A stretch of DNA of 64,000 nucleotides from assembly GCA_964402975.1 (NCBI GenBank), contig CAYOEM010000002.1, positions 124,001-188,000 of the forward strand, in the 5' to 3' direction. The notes below the pieces were generated by a model, which was given only the letters and a program-made list of their open reading frames with translations, had not been told where the DNA came from and searched no databases. How positions within the stretch are numbered: position 1 is the first letter of the stretch; every line of letters starts with the position of its first letter. This stretch comes from CAMDKS01 sp964402975 (lineage in GTDB: Bacteria; Bdellovibrionota_B; Oligoflexia; Oligoflexales; RGVZ01). This document shows positions 44,506-53,100 of this stretch, one piece after another. The translations under genes and the position numbers were made by a program.

Positions 44506-45186
44506 TTAGGGTGCTGATTCGTTGTTGGATTTTCTTCCCGGTGTTTTTTTCTCCAAAACCAGCCCAGTCTCGCGCTCCATTTGCCGGATGAATTGGGCCG
44601 AGCCAAGTGGTCGCCCGGTTCTTGTTAAGTTTTGTAGCTTTCTATCAAAATCCAGCGACTGATTCTCGATACCTTCTCGCAAAAATGCTGACCAACTATC
44701 TGCTGGCGCAAAGATATCTGCAAATCCACTTCGACCGTCAACACCCCCTTGGCAGGCCTGACTCGCGCTGCTCCAAGGATAGGATCTGGGGTCGTCAACT
44801 AACCCAGCTCTAACCGGATTAAGCTCGATATACCTTGCGACAAGGGGTGCGCCGCTTGGTTCGACGGCACAAGAAAAAAACCGACCTTGCCAAAGATGAC
44901 CTTGCCAGCTCTGACGATTATTTATGAATCTCGTGTAACTTTGGTGAGCGTTGCCCACACTTTCTCGCAGGGAACTTTCAGATGGTGGGACCACCAACAA
45001 ATGGACATGATTTGGCATCAAACAATATGACAGCAACGACACGCCAAAAGCTTCCAAACTACTTTCCATAAATCTTAAATATGATTTGTAGTCTTCATCA
45101 CAGAAGAATACTTGTTGTCGCCTATTGCCACGCTGTGTGACATGGTGCGGCAAACCTGGAATGACAATACGTGCTGAGCGCGGCAT
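44506..45186 (-). CDS. REP-associated tyrosine transposase (RAYT, IS200-like Y1 superfamily)
   Basis: This is a 226-residue HUH-type single-strand transposase. Recognised pieces: GLPHHVTQRGNRRQQVFF at the start, the HUH metal motif His-Val-His in CLMPNHVHLLV, the catalytic Tyr in ARYIELNPVRAGLV, and WQGRFFS. The C-terminal part includes a TGRPLG strip typical of RAYTs, and a basic tail. The reading frame looks complete. I see no good ribosome site before ATG 45186. It should nick REP-like hairpin DNA at its flanks. It is probably host-adapted rather than freely jumping. Confidence 0.9.
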   Translation of the reverse strand: MPRSARIVIPGLPHHVTQRGNRRQQVFFCDEDYKSYLRFMESSLEAFGVSLLSYCLMPNHVHLLVVPPSESSLRESVGNAHQSYTRFINNRQSWQGHLWQGRFFSCAVEPSGAPLVARYIELNPVRAGLVDDPRSYPWSSASQACQGGVDGRSGFADIFAPADSWSAFLREGIENQSLDFDRKLQNLTRTGRPLGSAQFIRQMERETGLVLEKKTPGRKSNNESAP

Positions 45187-45264
45187 GAGGCAGACGCTAC
45201 GATGAATTTTATTTTAAGAAAATAAAAAATTGACTCATTTTTTCAAATGTCTTCGGAGCTGTTC

Positions 45265-45294
45265 AATCAATACTCAATCAGTCGGGTGTCCCCA
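45265..45294 (-). repeat. Right inverted repeat of RAYT element
   Basis: Exact reverse complement of 44467-44496. It supplies the last codons (GDTRLIEY) and stop of the ceramidase-family gene on the minus strand. Confidence 0.93.
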
Positions 45295-46079
45295 TTTAGA
45301 GGCGTCCGTGCCTGGAGCATGCGAAGTAAGACGAAGCAGCCGAGGGCGGCTGCTAGGTGTTTGATAGCATGGCCACTGACGATACCGCCGGTCAGAATCC
45401 AGATCTGACGGTCGCGGTCTTCCGTGATCTTTGCGACCACGTAGCAAACCAACGCTAAAACAATCATGTAGCCGTGAGAGAATTTCGGCGGACAGAACAT
45501 CATCAAAAAAGGAATGGCGAGTAGGGGGAAGAACTGCACGAAAGCATACATACGAAGATCTCCCACTCCGTAGCTTTCTGTGACAATCCAGTAAACCGCA
45601 CTAAATAAACCCATTAATGTTAAAGGCCACACTAAAAGCACGTAGGCTCTTTCACTGACGCGCTCTCCGATAATAGCTGCAAAAAGCCCCATAAAACCGA
45701 CAGTCATCGGCAAACGGTCCCAAAAGAGCCCAAAATTATCTGGATACCAATGATAATAACCAGATCCAAATGCGGTCAGAAAAACTCCGGTAAAAAACAG
45801 CATCCACCCAAGACTTTGCGGAAATCCTTTGACATCCGTTTGGCCACGTTTAATGAGCAAACGCAGCCCCATCAAACCGACAATCGCAAATGGAACATTC
45901 GACAGAACGTTTTGCCAATTGGGAATCAATCCGAGGCTAGTCTCATCAGCAAACAGGTGATAACTGGAGTCCTGAGGAATTGCATCCATTGACATCAATA
46001 CAAATCCGGTAAGACACGCTAAGCCCCCAAGTAGCCCGAGTCTTTGATGCTCACTGCGCAATTTCCATGAACTGTTCAA
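45267..46079 (-). CDS. Ceramidase-family (CREST) seven-helix membrane protein
   Basis: This is a 270-residue integral membrane protein with about seven hydrophobic segments. The family text is clear: SGYYHWYPDNFGLFWDRLPM (His and Asp of the CREST metal site) and GHAIKHLAAALG near the end (further His ligands). Alkaline ceramidase relatives hydrolyse ceramide-type amides; the bacterial substrate is unknown and may be another lipid amide. The start is TTG 46079 with AGGAG six bases before. The final eight residues come from the RAYT inverted repeat and equal those of the SCO1 homologue. Confidence 0.87.
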   Translation of the reverse strand: MNSSWKLRSEHQRLGLLGGLACLTGFVLMSMDAIPQDSSYHLFADETSLGLIPNWQNVLSNVPFAIVGLMGLRLLIKRGQTDVKGFPQSLGWMLFFTGVFLTAFGSGYYHWYPDNFGLFWDRLPMTVGFMGLFAAIIGERVSERAYVLLVWPLTLMGLFSAVYWIVTESYGVGDLRMYAFVQFFPLLAIPFLMMFCPPKFSHGYMIVLALVCYVVAKITEDRDRQIWILTGGIVSGHAIKHLAAALGCFVLLRMLQARTPLNGDTRLIEY

Positions 46080-46209
46080 AAGATGCTCCTTACTGTTGAT
46101 TTCGACGACCGAAATTAATCAATAATATCATAAATTTACATAGACAATAGAGCGCCCACAAAAATGACCAGAACACCCAACCACCGACCAAGGTTTTACA
46201 GGCCTTATA

Positions 46210-46218
46210 TGCTACAAT
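46210..46218 (+). promoter_or_regulatory. Candidate extended -10 promoter of the four-gene envelope operon
   Basis: TGCTACAAT matches an extended -10 (TG-n-TATAAT) about 40 bp before the TTG start of the solute-binding protein gene. No well-spaced -35 is visible. Confidence 0.35.
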
Positions 46219-46257
46219 AACGAATCATATTTTTAGATCAAATTATGAGGTGTTACC

Positions 46258-47880
46258 TTGTCCGCTACGTCAAACAAACGCTGGGGCTTAATCGTTGGGG
46301 GAGCAGCTGTTGTTGCTTTGGGTGTGTTCGCTTACATAAAATTCGCGACCGGACCTCAAGAGAAAGAATTTAGCCTGATCAAACCATGGTTTGAACCACA
46401 GGGATCGGGCGAGGTTTTGAGTGAAGGATTTTTCTGGGTTCATCGCCAGTGCCATGAAAACTTGGTGGACACCGACCCGGAAGGACCCATGACAAAACGT
46501 AGCGCCACGGACGTTAACCGTACAGGCGCGAGAACCTGGAAATTTCGCCTCTCTCCGACAGCCAAATGGAGTGACGACGGAAAACCTGTGACGGCTGATG
46601 ACTTTGTGAATGCCTTTACTGCTCGCGCCGGTAAGATCAAGGCGCCGCAATTTTTGCGTATCAAAAAAATCTCCGCGGAAAAATCCACTGCCAGTGACAT
46701 CGTAAATAACGATCTCTTAGTGGTAGAGCTTAATGGCGCGGAAGACCAAGGCCTCGATATGGCAACTCTCGGTTCTGTCTGGTTGACGCCACTTAAACTA
46801 AAGAAAGACGCCGAATGGTCATGGGACAAGGAATTATCTGGCCCCTGCGATGGTCCATTTGTCCCGCGTCAGAAAAATGGCGAAATCGTTCTGACACGAA
46901 ATCAACACTGGCGTGAGTTCAAACCAGAGTACATTTCAGTCGTTAAAGTTAAATTGGACAATAGCTCGTCGTCTAAGTCTGATAAGCAGCTGGAGTTGTT
47001 CCGCAAGGGCACACTGTCGTTTGTTGGTCCGGGATCAAGTGAATCAAGTTCTGATGTTAAGCGCACCGTCTACGGCAGAGCCTTTGTTGAGCCAAAAGCA
47101 CAATACATTTTGATCAATCCCCGAGGAACTCTGGGCTCCGGCACGCTAGCCGCACTTCCGCATTTTGCTATTAACCGTGGTGAACTCATAGGGATGTCTG
47201 GCGGCATAGAAAAACTTTTCGCCATGTTTAGAGTGTTGCCCCTTTCGCTTCTAAACCGTGATAGCGCGGGGCAACCTGTTCGTCTGCCCCCCATTAATTT
47301 GGAGTCTGTTATTGACGCTAGGCATGCGATGGGCGTCAAAGACGATACCTTGCCCATCGATAAGATCGTGCCACCGTTTAAGAAAGAGCTCAAAATCCTC
47401 GCCAACGACGACGCCCGCATGGGACCCATAGTCGAGCGCTTTGCAGGAAGGCTAAAAGCCAATTACAACATCAACTCCCTGATTGAAAACTACCAAACCA
47501 TCGATAAGCTTCCTGCCAACTGGGATTTGTTGTTTATCTCAGTCAGCACCGCCGACGGAGTTTACGGATGGGCGAGGGATCTTTCCCATGCGATCTCCAA
47601 GGCGATTCCATCACGGTCTGATCTTGCGGCTAAAATCGCTTCTATTGCCAAAGATAAAACCGAAACGAGAATTTCTCCAAAAGCCGTAACTACCGCACTT
47701 GAAATTGATGCACTGGCTCCTTCCAAGACCGTGATTGTACCTATCGGACAGTTTGGCTATGAAATTTTAATCGAAGATGGCGTCATCGACGTAGCCTTAT
47801 CGGGAGAGGGAAGGCTAGACCCAGACGTCAGCCGCGCCCGCCGCCTAGTCATCACGAAGCCTCAGGATAAAAAATTATGA
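46258..47880 (+). CDS. Membrane-anchored family 5 solute-binding (OppA-like) protein
   Basis: This is a 540-residue protein with N-terminal membrane anchor (hydrophobic residues about 9-27, no lipobox Cys) and a periplasmic fold of the peptide-binding family 5. The typical WSDDGKPVTADDFVNAF text is near residues 101-117; the rest is divergent. Family members bind peptides, nickel or sugars for ABC import, but no permease or ATPase gene is near. TTG 46258 follows GAGG. Its stop overlaps the next start (ATGA), beginning a coupled run of four envelope genes. It may be a sensor or scaffold rather than an importer part. Confidence 0.8.
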   Translation: MSATSNKRWGLIVGGAAVVALGVFAYIKFATGPQEKEFSLIKPWFEPQGSGEVLSEGFFWVHRQCHENLVDTDPEGPMTKRSATDVNRTGARTWKFRLSPTAKWSDDGKPVTADDFVNAFTARAGKIKAPQFLRIKKISAEKSTASDIVNNDLLVVELNGAEDQGLDMATLGSVWLTPLKLKKDAEWSWDKELSGPCDGPFVPRQKNGEIVLTRNQHWREFKPEYISVVKVKLDNSSSSKSDKQLELFRKGTLSFVGPGSSESSSDVKRTVYGRAFVEPKAQYILINPRGTLGSGTLAALPHFAINRGELIGMSGGIEKLFAMFRVLPLSLLNRDSAGQPVRLPPINLESVIDARHAMGVKDDTLPIDKIVPPFKKELKILANDDARMGPIVERFAGRLKANYNINSLIENYQTIDKLPANWDLLFISVSTADGVYGWARDLSHAISKAIPSRSDLAAKIASIAKDKTETRISPKAVTTALEIDALAPSKTVIVPIGQFGYEILIEDGVIDVALSGEGRLDPDVSRARRLVITKPQDKKL

Positions 47881-48692
47881 TTCGCAGAATTGATCGAGCA
47901 CGATACCCCTACAAGCTCTTAGGCCTAATCGCCATTAGCCTCACATCATGTACAAGCCCGAGCTGGCAGGATACTCCGGTCAAAATCACCCCCAATAAGC
48001 CCTTGACTGTTACCCTAGATCAAGAAATCGAGTGGTCATTTGACGCCACCAGAGGTTCCCGCAAGCTTCGCATCATTGATGTCTCCTATAACAATCTCCC
48101 TCTAGGTGTCCTGAAGTCAAAAGCTGGCGACAGCTTTGTGCTCAAAGGGAAGCCCGTGTCACGGGAAGTTCGCGATGGATTGATCGAGGTCACCGCTTTT
48201 GATGAAAAAGCCTGTGACGAAGGCTACGAGCAACTAAAAAAACTCACCGAAGAGGACATCAAGGCGACGGGTAACACCAACATCGCCATCCCAGTCTCAC
48301 CCTGTCAGCTCAAGGGAGGATCGGACTTTTCGAATGCGATCACCTATATGGCGAAAGCACAATTTGCGTGGAAGTTTGTGGACGGCCCCGATGCAATTGC
48401 TCCAGAAAAATTCCGAGACTTCGTGGCTGAAAATATTTTCAAAACTCCACGCACCCTACCTGACGGCATGCTCGCGATCCCAAGTCACGAATCGCCGCAC
48501 ACCGTTGATGTTGTATTAGGAGCCTGTGCTGCGCTACCTCGAAAACAATGCGGCAAAGACCCTGATTGCCTGTGGGGACCGATATCCTGTATGTCTAGGA
48601 ACACTACCGGTCGCAAAGCATCCGCCAAAGGGATCACCGATGGTACGGAAGCCGGCGTGATGACCATTCCTCCAGGAGGAATCAAGCGATGA
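47877..48692 (+). CDS. Lipoprotein of unknown function (second gene of envelope operon)
   Basis: This is a 271-residue lipoprotein with lipobox LTSC (SLTSCTSPSW). The mature part begins with a beta-rich region (PNKPLTVTLDQEIEWSFDA and FVLKGKPVSREVRDGLIEVT) like an Ig or cadherin-type putative-Ig domain; then helices and a Cys cluster (GACAALPRKQCGKDPDCLWG and SCMS) likely disulfide-bonded, and a Gly/Pro tail. Both ends overlap neighbours by ATGA, so the four genes are translated together. No known family. Confidence 0.78.
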   Translation: MIRRIDRARYPYKLLGLIAISLTSCTSPSWQDTPVKITPNKPLTVTLDQEIEWSFDATRGSRKLRIIDVSYNNLPLGVLKSKAGDSFVLKGKPVSREVRDGLIEVTAFDEKACDEGYEQLKKLTEEDIKATGNTNIAIPVSPCQLKGGSDFSNAITYMAKAQFAWKFVDGPDAIAPEKFRDFVAENIFKTPRTLPDGMLAIPSHESPHTVDVVLGACAALPRKQCGKDPDCLWGPISCMSRNTTGRKASAKGITDGTEAGVMTIPPGGIKR

Positions 48693-49615
48693 AAGTGGCG
48701 CCTAACGTTAAAACCTACGGACTACTCGTTATTTGGGTAATTGTAGCCTCGGCTGTGGGCATCTATCTGACGAAGATTTTTATGAAACCAAAAAATCAAG
48801 AGTTCTTTGCCCCCCTAGCGGAAGTTCGACAGTGTGGACCCACAGCCATCACCACGCCCGAGGAAAATAAAGCCCTCACACAATGGGTCTATCATAGCGA
48901 TAAACTCCCAGCTGAAGCGAAATCTGCCCTGGTCAGAAATATTAAAGCTCTGCCTGCCGGAGCACTGAAGGCCTTGGAGCAACGAAACCTCAAATTTGCC
49001 CTCGACCGCGGTGAATCCCCCTACACGTGTTCGGTCTACGATAAGCCAGTGGACAGATCCAGAGCTCCAGCAAAGCTACTTCGGTCTGCAGAAAATTGCT
49101 TAAGAACCACGGGCAAAGGTAGCACTGCCCTGGTACTAGGACCGCCGAAGCTGGAGCTGCCTGACGGTAAACTGCGAGGACTTTCTGAAAAAGACCTTAT
49201 CGATGAAGTGACACTACCAACGGTCTTTTGGGCTCTCCTTGAGGGACTTTATGAGACTTCTGATGTAACAAGCCAAGACAAGCCCTCAATATCGAATATC
49301 ACTAGTCGCATTAAACGCTACGTGGTGGACGGCTATAAGTTTGACCCCGATGAAAAAACTTATTACCTACGAACCTTTGGCGCTGCTGGGACTGAAACCC
49401 CGAGCTTTGCCACAAGAACTTTAGTGCTCACTGCCAGCACTCTTTATTGCTCCCAAGAATCTTACACACAGCTCCAGAAATACCAGCCAGAGGCTACAAA
49501 AAGATTTATGAGTATCTACGGCTGCGCACTAGGAAAACCTTGGCATATGGCATCAGCTGATTTCTCGGGGATTTGTCCCAGCGTAGCCAAGACCTCTTCT
49601 GGAGGGGAGAAGTGA
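48689..49615 (+). CDS. Membrane-anchored periplasmic protein of unknown function (third gene of envelope operon)
   Basis: This is a 308-residue protein with one N-terminal membrane segment (residues about 10-30, YGLLVIWVIVASAVGIYLTK) and a periplasmic domain with Cys in RQCGPT, YTCSVYD, ENCLRTT, LYCSQES, YGCALG and SGICPS, mostly paired in spacing, so disulfides are expected. No motif that I know is present. It starts at ATGA overlapping the lipoprotein stop, and its stop overlaps the GTG of the FKBP gene. The tight coupling implies a complex with its operon partners. Confidence 0.78.
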   Translation: MKVAPNVKTYGLLVIWVIVASAVGIYLTKIFMKPKNQEFFAPLAEVRQCGPTAITTPEENKALTQWVYHSDKLPAEAKSALVRNIKALPAGALKALEQRNLKFALDRGESPYTCSVYDKPVDRSRAPAKLLRSAENCLRTTGKGSTALVLGPPKLELPDGKLRGLSEKDLIDEVTLPTVFWALLEGLYETSDVTSQDKPSISNITSRIKRYVVDGYKFDPDEKTYYLRTFGAAGTETPSFATRTLVLTASTLYCSQESYTQLQKYQPEATKRFMSIYGCALGKPWHMASADFSGICPSVAKTSSGGEK

Positions 49616-50148
49616 GCTTTCGAAACCTAGTTCTAGTCTGTTTGTTAATGGCAGGAGTTGCTTGGATAGCCGTGGTTAAATTTGACGGCTCACGCGACTC
49701 GACCTCAACGGAGACAACTACGACATTTGATGCCGACCCGAAGCAAAACACCGAAGCTGCCGGTGGCGAAGCGTCGACCGAGCAAGCTGAAGTAAAGCCT
49801 ACCGATATGGCCTCTCCCGACCAAAATGAGACGGTAAAAACCAAAGACCTTTCGGTGGGAGCAACAAAACTCGCCACGGAGGGAAGTCGCATCACCTATA
49901 ACGTCGTTATCAAACTAATGGACGGCAAGGTTGTCTTTGATTCCTACAAAGACAAACCCTGGACCGGCACTCTCGGGAATGGTTCAATCCTAACTGGGCT
50001 GGACAAGGGCATTCGAGGCATGTACCAGGGCGGAAAGAGGGCTATTTGGATTCCCTCATACCTAGCGTACGGCCCCTTTGGAATAAAGCCGCACATCCCA
50101 CCTCACGCGAAACTCTACGCTGAGGTGGAACTTTTGACGGTGTTTTAA
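49612..50148 (+). CDS. Membrane-anchored FKBP-type peptidyl-prolyl isomerase
   Basis: This is a 178-residue protein with N-terminal membrane anchor (LVLVCLLMAGVAWIAVV), a Thr/Glu/Asp linker of about 60 residues and a C-terminal FKBP domain: FDSYKDKPWTGTLGNG, LTGLDKGIRGMYQGGKRAIW and LAYGPFG, then the closing AKLYAEVELLTVF. It catalyses cis/trans proline isomerisation in the periplasm. The start is GTG 49612 overlapping the upstream stop, with GGAGGGGAG before. As last gene of the operon it is a likely folding helper for its partners or for the very large surface protein encoded convergently 20 bp away. Confidence 0.9.
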   Translation: MSFRNLVLVCLLMAGVAWIAVVKFDGSRDSTSTETTTTFDADPKQNTEAAGGEASTEQAEVKPTDMASPDQNETVKTKDLSVGATKLATEGSRITYNVVIKLMDGKVVFDSYKDKPWTGTLGNGSILTGLDKGIRGMYQGGKRAIWIPSYLAYGPFGIKPHIPPHAKLYAEVELLTVF

Positions 50149-50168
50149 AGATCTAAAAATCTATCGCA

Positions 50169-53100
50169 TTATTTTCCGGAAGATGTTGTTCCTCGACCTC
50201 TCATACCAGTAATACCAACGTGCCCGATGGCAGATAAACCGCCGCCCAAGTTACTAATCGATGATGTTACCCAAGATCCACTGTTGTTGGTGCCGAGCAT
50301 GAAGCTATTACTATCCTTATAAACTACATAAGCTCGACCGAAGCTGTCAAAGGCTAGCGATTGTTCAGAATAAGCGGCGCTGCCACCTGCCACTTGAGTA
50401 TTGACGCCACTGCCAGATCTATTCGTCCAGAAGTTTACGCACGTCGTACTAGGATTAACGCATTGGCTGGCTACCTGACTTTCCCAAGCAATTCCAATAG
50501 CGTTTGAATTTTGACGATCTACCATGATTGAAGGGCGCTCACTGTCAGCTAACCCGGAGCAAGACGACGACTTAATAGTTCCGACTGTGGACCACGCACC
50601 AGGCGATGAGAAAGAACCAGCCGAATAGGTTATATCTCCGTAATAAACACCACAACTGGTTGCCAAGCTACATACAATCGCAACACTTATTGTATTGTCA
50701 TTCTTAGCAACAGCCGAAACTTTCTGCACCGACGTACACCCCGACGGCAAGCTTGATATCGTGGAAGATGCGATACCCATATTCACGATCCTGAGTGTTC
50801 CATTTAGAGCGGTTAAACCGAAGATAGTTGAAGGCGCTATCGCTACCGCAGCATCTGTAAACTGCCCGCTTGATCCTGCAATTTGCCTTGATCCACTCCC
50901 AGTAGACATATAGAAACCATAGCTCGTTCCAGAACCAGCAATGTAAGAAGTAACTATCGTTGGAAGCGCATTAATCGCGATTTCATTAAATGAACCTGTA
51001 TCCATAGAAGACGTGTTCGCTAACGTCTGAACGGTCGTTTCTGTCGACCAATTATTGGCAGATGATCGATAGCGGTATTTCAAAGCTGTATTCGTACCGT
51101 CATTCACCTTAAAACTGACGAAAGGATCACCGCTTTCGTCAAGTTGTAGAGACGTTCTATCATCATAAGTTATTCCACTTGCATTGGCTGCAACTGTCTC
51201 CGAAGTCCATGCTAGGTTTTGATAACGCGCGTACATAACGCTATTGCTGTTTGTGTAAGAGAAGTGAACGATGTCAGTCTCTACCTCAAACGAGCTGGTG
51301 ATCATACCTGATTTGTTAGTCGCCTGATCCGACACATACATACAGATGTAATACAGCCCATCGTTAAGAGCAGTCAATGCCTGGGTTTGAGTCGTGTTTG
51401 CAACGCCCGCTATACTTGCATAAGACTGAAGTCTATTGCCCACGGTACACGTCGAATTAGTTGCAATATAAAGCTCAATAGTATGGTTGTCACTGGCTGT
51501 AACCCATGCCGGAGTTGTCCATGTTACAGTTGGAGTCGATGTTGAAACTTGACTTGCTGGACCCGTAATGGTCATAGCAGCAGGCGCCACGGTATCTTTA
51601 ATCCATTGCGACACGGTCGCATCTGCAGCGGACTGTCTGTTGCCAGCTGCGTCCTCAGCCTGGGTACATAACGTGATTGTACCGTCAGCAAGGCCCGAGA
51701 TATTAATGCTGACCGAGCTGGTGTTAGCCACTGCCGTGTAAGTTTGACCTGCACAGGAGTTGTTACCTGCTGTCACACTGTAATAATACTTAGCCGTATC
51801 CGTTGTCGTCGGTTGAATAGTAAATGATGTATTATCAGTTGCACCGACCCTTGAGCGGTTTCCAGGGGGATTTGTCGAGAACGCTAGTGTCGGCGTCACA
51901 GTATCAACCACAAGCGTATTAGCAGGCGAGTAATAGTTTACGTTGCCAGCCACGTCTGTCATTCTGACACATGCTCTGTAAGTGTTGTCAACGCCTATAT
52001 TTGACATATTAACGAGTGTCGTGCTGTAGCCTGTCATAGCTGCGCAAGTTGCTGCTGTTCCAATTGCATACTCGATTGTGCCATCACTCGTGACTGCAAC
52101 TGAAAGGATTGGATTGGCAGCTGTTTTCTCAGCAGCATTAATGAAGAAACTCGAAAAATTCGAAGCATCATTGATCCAATCAAAGCCTGACGTTCTGGTC
52201 GGCAGACTCGTGTCACGAATAATATCAGAAGAAATCGCATATGAGTAGTTCAGCGCGGCATCTTGGACCCTTACACATACCCGGTACGTCGCATCTGATG
52301 CAAGGTTGCCATTTGGAGTCGGAACAGTGCTGGAATAGCTTCCTGCAGCAAGTGCCGAACAGTTCGCTGCAGTCGTAGCAGTTGTTGTCACTTGATAAAC
52401 CGCATTAGTACCATCACCACCAGAGTAGGACACCAAGGCAGTGGTGAGGGCTTTCTCGCTATCATTAATATAGCCACCAACTGCGGCATTGGCTAAGCTC
52501 AACGTTCCCAAGGTCGGGAGCACTGTGTCTAGCACAATGTCCCCTGAAGCGACATAGCCCACGTTGCCAGCCGTATCTTGAGCCATCATACAAATTTTGT
52601 AGGTTCCCTGCCCGCTGAAATCAGTTGAGGACGGCGTGGGTATTGTTGTCTGGGTGCTAGATCCCACCGCAGCATTATCGCAGGTAGTCGTAGACGCGAT
52701 CACTTTGTAACGTTTAGATCCTGCAACCATATCAGCTGAAATACTGCTTTCCGTAGCCATCGCTAGCTGCGTTGTGCTTGACCTCGCATCAGCATTGACA
52801 TACCCATTCACTGCTGCGTTCGCTAGGCTAAATGTTAGTGTAGGAGCTGCCAAATCAACGACAAGGTTTTGACTATCCGACGTTGCCGCGTACGAAACGT
52901 TACCGGTCTCGTCCGTTATTTTGACGCATGCTTTGTATGTTCCGCTGGCTGTAAATGTCGTCTTATTCGGCATTGTGGAGGACCAAGTGGTCAGATCACT
53001 GCAATTTGTACTTGTAGTGCTCGTAGTCGCATAAGTGAATGAACTTGCGGGCAAACTAAGCAACACTGCGCTTCTGGTCGCCGTCGGTGCTGTCAAGATC

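Larger units (their letters stand above)
44467..45294 (-). mobile_element. REP-associated tyrosine transposase element bounded by 30-bp inverted repeats
   Basis: An 828-bp unit: perfect 30-bp inverted repeats around a single intact Y1 transposase gene. Such RAYT genes are usually immobile or domesticated units flanked by inverted REP sequences. Both neighbours converge on it and stop inside the repeats. No other copy of the repeat was noticed in this window. Confidence 0.75.
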
